A DNA stretch of 64,000 nucleotides from Thermoplasma acidophilum DSM 1728 (GTDB lineage: Archaea; Thermoplasmatota; Thermoplasmata; Thermoplasmatales; Thermoplasmataceae), in assembly GCF_000195915.1 (NCBI RefSeq), contig NC_002578.1, forward strand, positions 682,001-746,000. The letters run 5' to 3'. Each line of letters begins with the position of its first letter. Within the stretch, counting starts at the first letter, position 1. The notes under the pieces are model-generated. The model saw only the letters and a program-made list of their open reading frames with translations. It ran no database searches and was not told where the DNA came from. Of the stretch, positions 18,129-28,636 are shown piece after piece. The translations under genes and the position numbers were made by a program.

Positions 18129-19676
18129 TTACTTTCGATCCGTTCTGAGATCCCCCTTCTCCAGCATGGCCCTGAGCGTCTTTTTGTCGATCTTTCCCGT
18201 GCCGGTCATGGGCATGCTGTCCACAGGAATAAAGCGATCAGGAATCCACCAGTCTCTGATTAAGCCTTTGTTGGAAAGATCCTTCAGGTACGACCTGATG
18301 ATTTCGTCATTTACGGTGGCACCGCTTCTTGTCCGGTAGATCGCAACAGGCCTTTCTATCCATTTATCGTCATGAACACCTATTACAGCGACATCGCCTA
18401 TATCGCCTATTTCGGAGATATAGTATTCGAGAAGTGCGCTTGGAATGAATTCTCCGCCGCTCTTGATCAGATCCTTTATCCTGTCCCTTATCCTTATCTT
18501 GCCGTCCTGCGTGAATTCTGCGGAATCGCCCGGATAGAACCAGCCGTCCCTGTATGCCCTTTCCTCCTGAACATTGAAGTAGCCCTCTGGTATCCATGGA
18601 GATCTGAATTTGATTTCGTTGTTTTCTCCCTCCACCTCGAAATCCGTGAATACCAATGGAGTTATGGCGTTCACCGCATCAGCATTTCTTTCCGATAGGC
18701 TTCCGTTTATGTTCGAAGTTCCTATTCCTGCTGCTAGTCCATCGGTGAATCCGTAGATCCCGGTCAGCTCAATCTGATGATCGGAGGCGAAGTTGAGTAT
18801 GCCCGACGGTATTGCTGATCCGCCTATGAGTATCTTCATACCGTCCAGAGAGTTCCTGTCCCAAGAGATAAGGGCATTGAACATCGTCGGAACCATGCTC
18901 ATCCAGGTTACGCCGTTTCTCTTTATGAGATCCGATGTGGATCCTGGGTCGAATCTTCCTCCTACCACGTAGCTGGCCCCTATGAGCGTTGATATGTAGA
19001 GCGTTCCCCAGGACCAGAGGTGAAAGAACGGAATCAGCGAGAATACGGTATCCGAAGAAGCCAACCTTGCCGGGCCTGGAAAAGCAGACAGATTGGTCTC
19101 CATGGCCCATATGGTCAGCACTATATCTCTGTGCCTGTACCTCACGCCCTTGGGCTTGCCAGTGGTGCCGCTGGAAAAGAGTACCGACGCTATCCTGTCC
19201 TCTTCCAGTTCCGGCAGACCAGCATTCCCAGGCTTATGATCGGTGCTCTCATCAAACACTTCCTTGGTGCTCCTGATATTGTCTTCCTTGACGATGCCGG
19301 AAGTTTTCACGGCGTCAGCAAGCCTGCCGAAATCTGCCGAATACAGAAGATAGCTGCTTTGAGCTTCCTTCATGGAGGACATCACCTGTTCAGGCGGTTG
19401 CCTGACATCCACTGGATGAAGTACGTTTCCTGATAGCGGTACCGCATAGAGCAGCGTGGCGAAATTTAGAGTATTCCAGTCCATCACTGATACGGTTCTG
19501 TTTTCTCCAAGATCCCTGTGAAGCTCTTCCGCTATGGCTATGACTCTGTCATAGAATTCTCCATATCCGATGCGATCCTTTCCATCCGTCAGAAAACCGT
19601 TATGGGTGGTTCGCAGTGTTTTCAGAAAGATCTTATCTAGAGTCAGACCTTTGTTGTGCAGCCTTGTGTGTTCCAT
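18129..19676 (-). CDS. Acyl-CoA synthetase (AMP-binding, ANL superfamily)
   Basis: 515 aa. Activates a carboxylate to an acyl-adenylate and then a CoA thioester. VLFSSGTTGKPKGVRYRH (about 188-205) is the ANL P-loop, YGFTDG at about 315 the adenine motif, GWFYPGDSAEF the conserved Asp motif, and TGTGKIDKKTLR near 500 carries the catalytic Lys. Layout is like medium/long-chain fatty acyl-CoA ligases; the chain length of the substrate cannot be read. Divergent from a metallo-beta-lactamase gene. Confidence 0.88.
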   Translation of the reverse strand: MEHTRLHNKGLTLDKIFLKTLRTTHNGFLTDGKDRIGYGEFYDRVIAIAEELHRDLGENRTVSVMDWNTLNFATLLYAVPLSGNVLHPVDVRQPPEQVMSSMKEAQSSYLLYSADFGRLADAVKTSGIVKEDNIRSTKEVFDESTDHKPGNAGLPELEEDRIASVLFSSGTTGKPKGVRYRHRDIVLTIWAMETNLSAFPGPARLASSDTVFSLIPFFHLWSWGTLYISTLIGASYVVGGRFDPGSTSDLIKRNGVTWMSMVPTMFNALISWDRNSLDGMKILIGGSAIPSGILNFASDHQIELTGIYGFTDGLAAGIGTSNINGSLSERNADAVNAITPLVFTDFEVEGENNEIKFRSPWIPEGYFNVQEERAYRDGWFYPGDSAEFTQDGKIRIRDRIKDLIKSGGEFIPSALLEYYISEIGDIGDVAVIGVHDDKWIERPVAIYRTRSGATVNDEIIRSYLKDLSNKGLIRDWWIPDRFIPVDSMPMTGTGKIDKKTLRAMLEKGDLRTDRK

Positions 19677-19782
19677 GTTCTATAGATAAATGATATCATA
19701 TATCAAATTTTGCAAATCAATATAATAGGATAGCATATCAATAAATCAATTATCATAACATATAAATAATTTACAATCAAAA
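19677..19782. promoter_or_regulatory. AT-rich divergent promoter region (acyl-CoA synthetase / MBL protein)
   Basis: 106 nt, strongly AT-rich. It holds a perfect 10-bp palindrome ATGATATCAT at 19690-19699 followed by the partial repeat ATATATCA, and a TATAAATA at about 19761-19768 upstream of the MBL ATG. The palindrome lies just before the acyl-CoA synthetase start and could be an operator; this is inference. Confidence 0.4.
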
Positions 19783-20751
19783 ATGTTATCAATCGAACGC
19801 CAATGTCAGTGCATGCAATTGCTCATAGAAACATTCACAGTGCCAATCGAGATAAGGGCACTCAAGACTGCCAATATATACAGGCTCGAAACCGATGATT
19901 CTGCATTCCTGATAGATTCAGGCATGTCCGATAATTCAATCAAATCCATAGAACAGAACCTTAAGAAGATCGATTTTGTGTTTATCACGCACCTCCACAT
20001 CGACCACCTTGGGGGCGTCCTCTATCTCCATGAAAAATACGGCATACCGGCATACATGAATCATCTTGATCTCGATCTGATCATGAACGCCAATGAGGAT
20101 CGCGATGGATACATAAAGAGGCACTCAGAGATCTTCAGGGTCAATGGAGTCCCGCCATCGATGGTTGAGGAGATAATAACCATGCATCCTGTGATACGGT
20201 ACTTCGATTACTATTCGAAGTTGGATTTCGTTCAAGATTACAGGAAGATAAACGCCTCCGGTATTAAATTCGTAGAGGTGCCTGGCCACAGCCCTGGATC
20301 AACCGCGGTCTACATCGAGGATAGCCGCGATCTCTTTGCAGGGGATCATATACTCGACAGGATAACACCCAACATCGCCGTTTATGGAGATGAGGACGAT
20401 CTTGGAAATTATCTGGAAAGCCTCGAGAAGGTCAGGGCCATGAAGGTGGATCGGATTTTTCCGGGCCATGGAAACGTGATAACAGAACCTAAGATCCGAA
20501 TCGATGATATAGAGAAGCATCACCATGACAGGATGCGTGCCATCATCGCTGCCCTGAAGTCGCCCAAGACAGCCTACGAGGTTGCAAGGGACATAACCTG
20601 GAGCAAGGGCAGGAAGATGGATACGATGAACTTCATGGAGAGGAACTTTGCCATACTGGAAACGGTATCGCACCTCAAGCACATGGATCGCAAGGGCATG
20701 GTCAGGCGGATCGAGGAGAATGGAATAATTAAATATTCATACATACAATAA
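19783..20751 (+). CDS. Metallo-beta-lactamase fold hydrolase
   Basis: 322 aa. HLHIDH (residues 70-75), VPGHSPGSTAVYIE, FAGDHIL and FPGHG give the five metal-binding motifs of the MBL superfamily; the C-terminal about 70 residues are a helical extension seen in LACTB2-like members. Thioesterase or hydrolase activity is plausible given the divergent acyl-CoA synthetase, but the substrate is unknown. Start is uncertain: ATG 19783 is only about 20 nt after the TATA box, and an in-frame ATG at 19813 is a reasonable alternative. Confidence 0.8.
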   Translation: MLSIERQCQCMQLLIETFTVPIEIRALKTANIYRLETDDSAFLIDSGMSDNSIKSIEQNLKKIDFVFITHLHIDHLGGVLYLHEKYGIPAYMNHLDLDLIMNANEDRDGYIKRHSEIFRVNGVPPSMVEEIITMHPVIRYFDYYSKLDFVQDYRKINASGIKFVEVPGHSPGSTAVYIEDSRDLFAGDHILDRITPNIAVYGDEDDLGNYLESLEKVRAMKVDRIFPGHGNVITEPKIRIDDIEKHHHDRMRAIIAALKSPKTAYEVARDITWSKGRKMDTMNFMERNFAILETVSHLKHMDRKGMVRRIEENGIIKYSYIQ

Positions 20752-20763
20752 TTGCATACCGCA

Positions 20764-22071
<1,308 letters not shown>

Positions 22072-22307
22072 CATGGATCGAAATCAACAAAGAATATATA
22101 CCAATTAATACTCATTTTTGATTTTCACCAAAACGACAATTTTTGTAGTTAAATATAAGAATATTTTACAAAATACGTATACGCTGTATACGATAGGGCT
22201 ATAACATTGTATCTTGTAATGCTAATCGCCAAACTACGTTATTAGCAGAGGCAGAGACAAAACAGTTTTAATATTCCATACTTTTATAGTGTTGGTGAAT
22301 TCAAAAG

Positions 22308-24128
22308 ATGCTGTCGGTTGAGAAGGAAAAATATCCAAACATAAGGTTCGCCAGTGACTTTGAAATAAGTGAAAATGCTCCATTTAAGAGTGTTGATGAG
22401 TTTGTTAATGAAATGGGCCATCTCATAAACGAGGACATGCTTGTTATAAGGGTAACAGAAAGCCTATGCCCAGGCTGTGTTGACGAGGAGAAGTTCGATC
22501 AGATGAGGATCCCTGCCATAGTGTATGAAGAGGGTGGCGAGGTCAAGCTCATAAAGGAATGCCCAGAGCACGGCGTTACGGTTGAGAAATACTGGGAAGA
22601 CTACGAGATGTTCGAGGAGGCAAAGAAGTGGCAGGATCCGGGCGTGAAGATACTGAATCCTAACGTTGCCTATTATGCTTCAAAGATCGTATGCCCGACA
22701 CACTGCGGTCTCTGCGTCAAACACAAATCCCACACGGGTCTCGGAAATATAGTTGTTACGAACAGGTGTGATCTCTCCTGCTGGTATTGCTTCTTCTACG
22801 CAAAGGAGAATGAACCCATTTACGAACCAACGCAGGATCAGATAAGAATGATGCTGCGCCGCATGAAGAATGAGAAGCCTGTAGGGGCAAACGCCGTCCA
22901 GATAACCGGCGGAGAGCCAACGATGAGGGACGATATAATCGATATAGTCAGAATAGCCAGGGAAGAGGGCTACGATCATGTCCAGCTCAACACGAACAGT
23001 GTCAGGGCTGCCTTCGACCCAGACTTCGTGAGAAGGGTCAGAGAGGCCGGTTCAAACGTCATATACACCAGCTTCGATGGCCCTACACCAAGATCGAATC
23101 CGAAGAACTTCTGGGAGATACCTGCTGCCCTGGAGAACTACAAGAAGGCACCGCTCGGTGTCGTCCTTGTTCCGACCGTCATAGGCGGAGTCAACGATAT
23201 GTATCTGGGCGATATCATAAGGTTTGGGCTTTCGAATATAGACGTGGTCAGGGCAGTCAACTTCCAGCCTGTGAGCCTGGTGGGCAGGATGCCGGACAGG
23301 GCAAGGGCCAAGCAGAGGATAACCATACCGGGAGCAATAAAGAAGATCGAACAGCAGACGGATGGCCTCATAGGCAGGGAGGACTTCTTCACCGTGCCGT
23401 CTACAGCATCGGTTTCCAATTTCGTGGCTGCGCTAAAGGGCAGGCCAACATACAAGCTATCGATACACTACGCCTGCGGTATGGGAACATACCTGTTCAA
23501 GGATGATGAGAAGGTCATACCAGTCACGAGGTTTGTCGATGTGAAGGGAATGTTCGAGTACATCCAGAACCTTGCAGACGAGATAGGAGATTCAACGTTC
23601 AAGAGCCTCAGGAAGGTTGAGAGCACTGCAAAGCTGCTGTACAACCTCAAGAAGTTCGTAGACTATGAGAAGGCGCCGAAGGACTTCAAGCTGAAGGACA
23701 TGGTTTACAACGCATTCACAGAGGGTGATTACCACGGTTTGAAGGCGTTCCACTACAAGTCTATGTTCATAGGCTTCATGCACTTCCAGGACCCGTACAC
23801 GTACGATGTTGATCGTGTGGAGAGGTGCGATATCCACTATGCGATGCCGGATGGCAGAGTGATACCGTTCTGCGCATTCAACGTCATACCTGAACTCTAC
23901 AGGGATTCGACTCAGAGAAAGTATTCGATCCCTGCGAAGGTATACGAGGAGAAGACCGGAAGGAGCCTCAAGAAGGAGAAGTATTTCAGGGAGTACAGCC
24001 TTGAGGATAAGAAGAGGATCATCGCCTTCTACGAGAGGAGCATAGGCAGGAAGCTCACCGAGGAGGAGATAGGCCAGAAGCTTGAGGATCCTGTCCCTGT
24101 GATATCTTCGCAGAACCCAGACATGTGA
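22308..24128 (+). CDS. Radical SAM protein of the tetraether lipid synthase (Tes) family
   Basis: 606 aa. The radical SAM cluster motif CDLSCWYC is at residues 154-161, with extra Cys sets that fit additional metal sites: C54/C57 (CPGC), C85 (KECPEHG) and C129/C133/C136 (VCPTHCGLC) followed by KHKSHTGLG. ITGGEPTMRDD (SAM contact) and QLNTNS follow. This arrangement matches the MJ0619/Tes family, shown in methanogens to join two archaeol chains into membrane-spanning GDGT lipids. Thermoplasmatales membranes are tetraether-based, so the role fits; paralogues with other roles exist. Preceded by CTTTTATAGT (about 22281-22290) and GGTGA at 22295-22299. Stands alone. Confidence 0.78.
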   Translation: MLSVEKEKYPNIRFASDFEISENAPFKSVDEFVNEMGHLINEDMLVIRVTESLCPGCVDEEKFDQMRIPAIVYEEGGEVKLIKECPEHGVTVEKYWEDYEMFEEAKKWQDPGVKILNPNVAYYASKIVCPTHCGLCVKHKSHTGLGNIVVTNRCDLSCWYCFFYAKENEPIYEPTQDQIRMMLRRMKNEKPVGANAVQITGGEPTMRDDIIDIVRIAREEGYDHVQLNTNSVRAAFDPDFVRRVREAGSNVIYTSFDGPTPRSNPKNFWEIPAALENYKKAPLGVVLVPTVIGGVNDMYLGDIIRFGLSNIDVVRAVNFQPVSLVGRMPDRARAKQRITIPGAIKKIEQQTDGLIGREDFFTVPSTASVSNFVAALKGRPTYKLSIHYACGMGTYLFKDDEKVIPVTRFVDVKGMFEYIQNLADEIGDSTFKSLRKVESTAKLLYNLKKFVDYEKAPKDFKLKDMVYNAFTEGDYHGLKAFHYKSMFIGFMHFQDPYTYDVDRVERCDIHYAMPDGRVIPFCAFNVIPELYRDSTQRKYSIPAKVYEEKTGRSLKKEKYFREYSLEDKKRIIAFYERSIGRKLTEEEIGQKLEDPVPVISSQNPDM

Positions 24129-24156
24129 TCTGATCAAAATCAGATCGATATTTTTT
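24127..24156 (+). terminator. Hairpin plus T-run terminator after the Tes-family gene
   Basis: GATCTGAT (24127-24134), loop CAAA, ATCAGATC (24139-24146) is a perfect 8-bp stem with a 4-nt loop, followed by GATA and six T residues (24151-24156). The stem starts within the stop codon. It looks like an intrinsic terminator. Confidence 0.65.
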
Positions 24157-24299
24157 GTAATTCTCTATTTATATTTAACCTGGTTTGCTTCTATATATTT
24201 CCCTTGCTGTAATAGCTATTCTTTCGTTTGAATTGATATGAATTAAAATTTAAGGATTGCTCTTTATATCACGTTCATGAATGACATACCGGTGATCTT

Positions 24300-25736
24300 T
24301 TGAGTGAAGAGACATCCTTAAAGGGTAAGGAGCTTGGTCTATGGACGCTTGTCGCACTATCAATGGGATCCATATATCCTCTCGCCTTTGCAGTATCCAA
24401 TGGGGCAGGCGCAGTCGTGTATGCCGGCTTTGCCGCGCCGATAGTGCCGATATTCGCGGCACTAGCCATCCTGCTGGTTTCGGTTCCCGCACTGATGTTC
24501 TCCAAACATGTGAGCTTTGCCGGTGGATACTATGGCTTTGCCGAGAAAGGATTCGGCCCTGCCACAGGAAAATATGTTGCGCTTGTTAATCTCTTCTATT
24601 ATATATTGATGGATGTGGTCTCGGTGGTTGCAGTCTCTTACATACTTTCAACCGCGCTTTCAGCGCTTTATGGATACACTCTTCCTCTGGCACTTTACAT
24701 AATAATAGCATTGATTTCCACAGTGCTCATGTTCCTGTTCACAGTCTTCGATATAAGGATATCAGGTCTGTCCGTTCTCATAATTGTGGCTGTGCAGATT
24801 CTGATCGTGCTTATTTTTTCATTTATAACAATAGCCAGGACGCCATACAACAGTGTGCAGGCGTTCAATATAGCCAGAGCACCGGCGGGAATTACCGGCG
24901 TCATGTTTGCCTCGGTTACAGCTGGATTCCTCTTCTTCACAGGGTATGGTGCTCCATTTTACTTTGCCGAGGAGACCAGGACGAGCGAAAGAACAGTGTG
25001 GAGATCTATAATAATATCAATAGTGCTGCTGACGGTTGTCAGCGTCATCGTTACATATGCAGAGGTTGCAGCTGTCGGGCTTTCCAATGCATCTTCTCTG
25101 GCCACTGACTGGAACCCGGCTGTTGTGGCCTTCGGTAAATATATAGGAAGTATAGGGACGCTTGTATTCATAGTGATAGCGCTGATAGGGCAGATCTGGG
25201 CAGGGATCGTTGGCGGAATGAGCGGTGCGAGACTCATATACGCCATGGGGCGTGATAATTTTGTTTTTCCAAGGAGATTTTCAAGAACTCACAGAAAGTA
25301 CAAAACTCCGGTATATGCCGCAGCATTTGAACTGGCAGTCACCGCTCTTTTAACAATCGTTAGTCCTATAGCCCTCGTGCACGTATACGGATACTCACAG
25401 GGCATCTTCTATTCTCTCTTCCTCTTTGGTGCGCTAACAACATTCATGTGGGTCCTTCAGCATCTGATCGCTGATGCCTCATCAGTACCATTCTTTAGAA
25501 AACTTTACAGACGGGTGACTGCAAAGGTTGCAACGTATACTCTAGTGCCAACCATCGCTGCAGCGGCTCTCTTCATATATGCAGACATAACATCATACGT
25601 GGGCATAGGCCAGCCGTATCTGACTGGCCTTTACGTCATATTCGCGCTCTTGATAGGATCACTGGTCTACGTAATATATCTTCATAGCAAGAATAAGCTG
25701 GGCAGTGTACTGCTGAACAGCGAGGAGGTGCAATGA
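24300..25736 (+). CDS. APC superfamily permease (operon with SDR, SelA-like and epimerase genes)
   Basis: 478 aa with about 12 membrane spans. N-terminal KELGLWTLVALSMGSIYPLAF and FAGGYYGFAEKGFG are APC-family features. The start is TTG: an in-frame stop at 24282-24284 excludes anything further upstream, and GGTGA at 24291-24295 is correctly placed. A TCTTTATATC element at about 24260-24269 is the likely TATA box. Substrate not readable; the operon suggests an amino sugar acid or similar compound. First gene of four, overlapping the next by 4 nt. Confidence 0.82.
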   Translation: MSEETSLKGKELGLWTLVALSMGSIYPLAFAVSNGAGAVVYAGFAAPIVPIFAALAILLVSVPALMFSKHVSFAGGYYGFAEKGFGPATGKYVALVNLFYYILMDVVSVVAVSYILSTALSALYGYTLPLALYIIIALISTVLMFLFTVFDIRISGLSVLIIVAVQILIVLIFSFITIARTPYNSVQAFNIARAPAGITGVMFASVTAGFLFFTGYGAPFYFAEETRTSERTVWRSIIISIVLLTVVSVIVTYAEVAAVGLSNASSLATDWNPAVVAFGKYIGSIGTLVFIVIALIGQIWAGIVGGMSGARLIYAMGRDNFVFPRRFSRTHRKYKTPVYAAAFELAVTALLTIVSPIALVHVYGYSQGIFYSLFLFGALTTFMWVLQHLIADASSVPFFRKLYRRVTAKVATYTLVPTIAAAALFIYADITSYVGIGQPYLTGLYVIFALLIGSLVYVIYLHSKNKLGSVLLNSEEVQ

Positions 25737-26518
25737 TGAAGTTGACGAGTGCAAAATACATCTTCGATTTTTCTGGATCTACGGCGGTGGTTACCGGCGC
25801 ATTCCAAGGCATAGGAAAGGCAATAGCCGATGCACTGTTGGATGCTGGTGCCGAAGTTTATGGAATAGACAAGGCATTTCCAGATCATGGTGTTGATGAA
25901 GGCAGATTCCATGGCCTGCATGGCAGCGTTGATTCCCTGGATGACATCGCAAGTCTAAGAGATCGTGTAGCTGAAACTTCCGGACGGCTTGATTTTCTTG
26001 TGAACAATGCGGGTATCTACTTCTATAAGAAAATAGAGGACTCTACGGAGGATGATTATGAAAGGATAACCAGTGTCAACCTGAAGGGTTATTTCCTTAT
26101 GACCAGGGAGTTCCTCCAGCTTCTCAGAAAATCAGATTACCCATCCATCGTGAACATAGCATCGGTGTCCGGACAGCGGCCTGAGGCAGGTCATCCCCTC
26201 TACTCTATGACCAAGGGAGGAATACTTGCACTGACAAGAGCGCTATCTGCCGACCTAGGCATGCTAGGTATCAGGGTAAACAGTGTAAGCCCTGGAAATA
26301 TTAAGACGCCTATGAACGACGAGGACATACTCGATCAGGCTAGGAAGCGTGGCTTGGATCCAGACGAGGTGGAGAGGCAGTATGCTGCTGAAAGCGTACT
26401 TGGAAGACGCGGTGAAGCCGCTGAAGTGGCCTCGGTAGTGCTATTCCTTCTGTCAAAGGGTGCGAGCTATATAAATGGGGCCGATATAGTTGTGGATGGA
26501 GGTCTGCTTCTGGTATGA
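25733..26518 (+). CDS. Short-chain dehydrogenase/reductase
   Basis: 261 aa classical SDR. TGAFQGIG near residue 22 is the NAD(P)-binding TGxxxGIG, NNAG lies at about 90, the catalytic Ser in NIASVSG and Tyr/Lys in YSMTK at about 155-159, and a GADIVVDGG C-terminus is present. NAD preference is suggested by Asp in YGIDKA at the end of the second strand. A GAGGAGG/GGTG-like site precedes the ATG. It overlaps the permease and the SelA-like gene by 4 nt each. Confidence 0.9.
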   Translation: MMKLTSAKYIFDFSGSTAVVTGAFQGIGKAIADALLDAGAEVYGIDKAFPDHGVDEGRFHGLHGSVDSLDDIASLRDRVAETSGRLDFLVNNAGIYFYKKIEDSTEDDYERITSVNLKGYFLMTREFLQLLRKSDYPSIVNIASVSGQRPEAGHPLYSMTKGGILALTRALSADLGMLGIRVNSVSPGNIKTPMNDEDILDQARKRGLDPDEVERQYAAESVLGRRGEAAEVASVVLFLLSKGASYINGADIVVDGGLLLV

Positions 26519-27714
26519 TCGACGATGAGAACAGCATACTGACAGATTTTCTGAAATTCGTACGATCCATGCGGGTTGTCAACGGCATAGGTACAATGAC
26601 ATTTCTCGGAGGAAATACGGTATCCGACGAAATAATTGAATCAATGAAATACGTAAGCGACATATTCATCAACATGCAGGATTTTTCTCGGATCGCTGGG
26701 GAATATATCGCAAGAAGACTTGGCGTGGAGGCTGCATATATAACCGCTGGAGCTGCAGCCGGAACTGTCTTGGGATTAGCGTCCCTCTTATCCCTGAAAA
26801 CAGGGGCAAGATACATCAAAGACATCATTGAGGAGGGCAGGAAGATGGTGGTGGCCGTCCAGAGGCCTCACAAGACAGAGTTCAGGGATCTAATATACAT
26901 GGCAGGTCCTGGCATCATAGAATTTGGAGACGAAGGATACGTATCTGAACAATCGCTTGAAGAAACGATAAAGAAACATGGCAAAAATATACTAGCTGTT
27001 TTGCACTATGAATTAGATCCAATGGATGGTGCGCTTCCGCTGGAGTCGGTCATCAGGATAGCCCATTCATACAATGTACCGGTCATAGTGGATGCAGCTG
27101 CTGAAATACCACCGAAGGGAAATCTCACAAGGTATCTGAAGATGGGCTCCGATCTTGTACTGTACAGTGGAGGAAAAATGCTGGGCGGGCTGAGCAACTC
27201 TGGTCTCATGGTCGGCCGTAAGGACATAATAATGATGGCGCAATCACTTGGGCCATTCAGCGAAGAAAATGGGCCGGACGGAACAAGAGTGTTCATCGGA
27301 AGACCCATGAAGATCAGCAAGGAGATAATTGTAGCTACAGTTGCCGCAGTGGAAAGATTCCTTACATTCAACGATGAGGACTGGTTGAGGAAGCAAAGGA
27401 GCATGGCGGACAATATCGCCAAGATGATATCGGACATAGACCAGGAGATGACCGTGCGGGTCGTCGATCCGGGATGGAACCATCCAAGACCGGTGGCAAT
27501 TCCAAGGGTTGAGATAAGCTTTGAAAATGGTATGTCAGCGGATGAAGTATGCTCAAGATTGAAGAACTTCCGCGTTCCCATATACACTTACTCCTTAGAC
27601 GGCAAACTGTATCTGAACCCTCAATGCCTTAAGGAGGACGACGTGCCCATAATAATAGACGGCCTTTCAAGCATCGTGCGTGCGGAGAAGGGAGAGACGA
27701 GATGGAGGAACTGA
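26515..27714 (+). CDS. SelA-like PLP-dependent enzyme (glucosaminate ammonia-lyase type)
   Basis: 399 aa, fold-type I PLP enzyme. NGIGTMTFLGGN at the N-terminus, TAGAAAGTVLGLAS at about 83-96 (cofactor phosphate loop), a VDAAAEIPP Asp motif at about 191, and YSGGKMLGG at about 219 with the PLP lysine place it with proteins related to L-seryl-tRNA(Sec) selenium transferase. No selenocysteine machinery is nearby. Non-Sec members include DgaE-type D-glucosaminate-6-phosphate ammonia-lyases, so a lyase acting on an amino sugar acid is the better guess. It overlaps the epimerase gene by 13 nt. Confidence 0.75.
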   Translation: MIDDENSILTDFLKFVRSMRVVNGIGTMTFLGGNTVSDEIIESMKYVSDIFINMQDFSRIAGEYIARRLGVEAAYITAGAAAGTVLGLASLLSLKTGARYIKDIIEEGRKMVVAVQRPHKTEFRDLIYMAGPGIIEFGDEGYVSEQSLEETIKKHGKNILAVLHYELDPMDGALPLESVIRIAHSYNVPVIVDAAAEIPPKGNLTRYLKMGSDLVLYSGGKMLGGLSNSGLMVGRKDIIMMAQSLGPFSEENGPDGTRVFIGRPMKISKEIIVATVAAVERFLTFNDEDWLRKQRSMADNIAKMISDIDQEMTVRVVDPGWNHPRPVAIPRVEISFENGMSADEVCSRLKNFRVPIYTYSLDGKLYLNPQCLKEDDVPIIIDGLSSIVRAEKGETRWRN

Positions 27715-28529
27715 GGTCTGGATCATCGGTCTGCAGGGTATCACGCAGGGGAGCCTTTGTATCCTCGCTGAGGATCTCGAACATGGAGATACTCAAGAGA
27801 TCCTCAGACAGATATGCCACGCATGGCGGAATGGCCATTCTCATTCCATACGCTGACATAGTTTCTGATGGTACATATACCTGGCATGGCAGAAGATACC
27901 AACTTCCTAGAAATGCTGGATATGAGGGAAACTTTACGGACAGTATACACGGCCTGGTTAAGTCTGCTTATTTTTCTATAATATACAAGGACGTAGATTC
28001 GATTCTGCTGAAGTACGCCCTTGAAAGATCGGGATATCCCTCCAGACTAAACATATACGTGAATTATGCTGTCCAACATGATTCTCTGGGCACCGTCATC
28101 TCTGTGGAGAATACTGGAAATAACGAAGCACCGCTGGTCTGTGGATCTCATCCGTATTTCCTTTACAGAGATTTCTGGTTCATCAAATTCTCGAACAGCG
28201 CAGTGAGGCTTTTCTCTGGCGGCGATCTTTCATTGCGAAAAGATGAAAGTGTGAACTTTCTGACGAAGAAGATTGAGGGCTATTACGATGATTCGTTCTA
28301 TAGTGATGGCATGATCCTTCTTGTATCTTCGGACAGAATGATTGAGCTGGATCGGAGATCCATGCCTTACTTCGAGGTCTATGATGGGAAATATGCGGAA
28401 AGAAGATCCCTTGCAGTAGAACCCATGACCGGTGCGCCCAATGCTTACAATAATAAAATAGGCCTGATCGACCTCAAACCTGGTGAGACATTTCTGTGCG
28501 GCTTCGACATCAGGGTTGCATCAATATGA
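27702..28529 (+). CDS. Aldose 1-epimerase-like (galactose mutarotase fold) protein
   Basis: 275 aa. GGMAILIPYAD, a HG dipeptide near residue 87 (catalytic His), CGSHPYF at about 147 (second His) and AVEPMTGAPNAYNN near 245 (Glu base) match aldose-1-epimerases. Interconverts sugar anomers. Last gene of the permease-SDR-SelA-like operon, and the gene that ties the operon to carbohydrate rather than plain amino-acid metabolism. Confidence 0.82.
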   Translation: MEELRSGSSVCRVSRRGAFVSSLRISNMEILKRSSDRYATHGGMAILIPYADIVSDGTYTWHGRRYQLPRNAGYEGNFTDSIHGLVKSAYFSIIYKDVDSILLKYALERSGYPSRLNIYVNYAVQHDSLGTVISVENTGNNEAPLVCGSHPYFLYRDFWFIKFSNSAVRLFSGGDLSLRKDESVNFLTKKIEGYYDDSFYSDGMILLVSSDRMIELDRRSMPYFEVYDGKYAERRSLAVEPMTGAPNAYNNKIGLIDLKPGETFLCGFDIRVASI

Positions 28530-28636
28530 TCGGATGCCTTCGTGGTATATATATGATATTTAACCGGATCTATAGATTTAGGAAACATATTTAGCAGGAT
28601 GCTAAGCATTTAAGTATAGAATTATATTGATCATAT

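Noticed and set aside
23592-24137. 181-codon minus-strand open frame
   Set aside because: Antisense to the radical SAM gene; Leu/Arg/Val-rich composition typical of antisense frames.
26515-27714. Calling the SelA-like gene a true selenocysteine synthase
   Set aside because: No SelB, SelD, Sec-tRNA or in-frame UGA selenoprotein is nearby; archaea use SepSecS rather than SelA; context is sugar catabolism.
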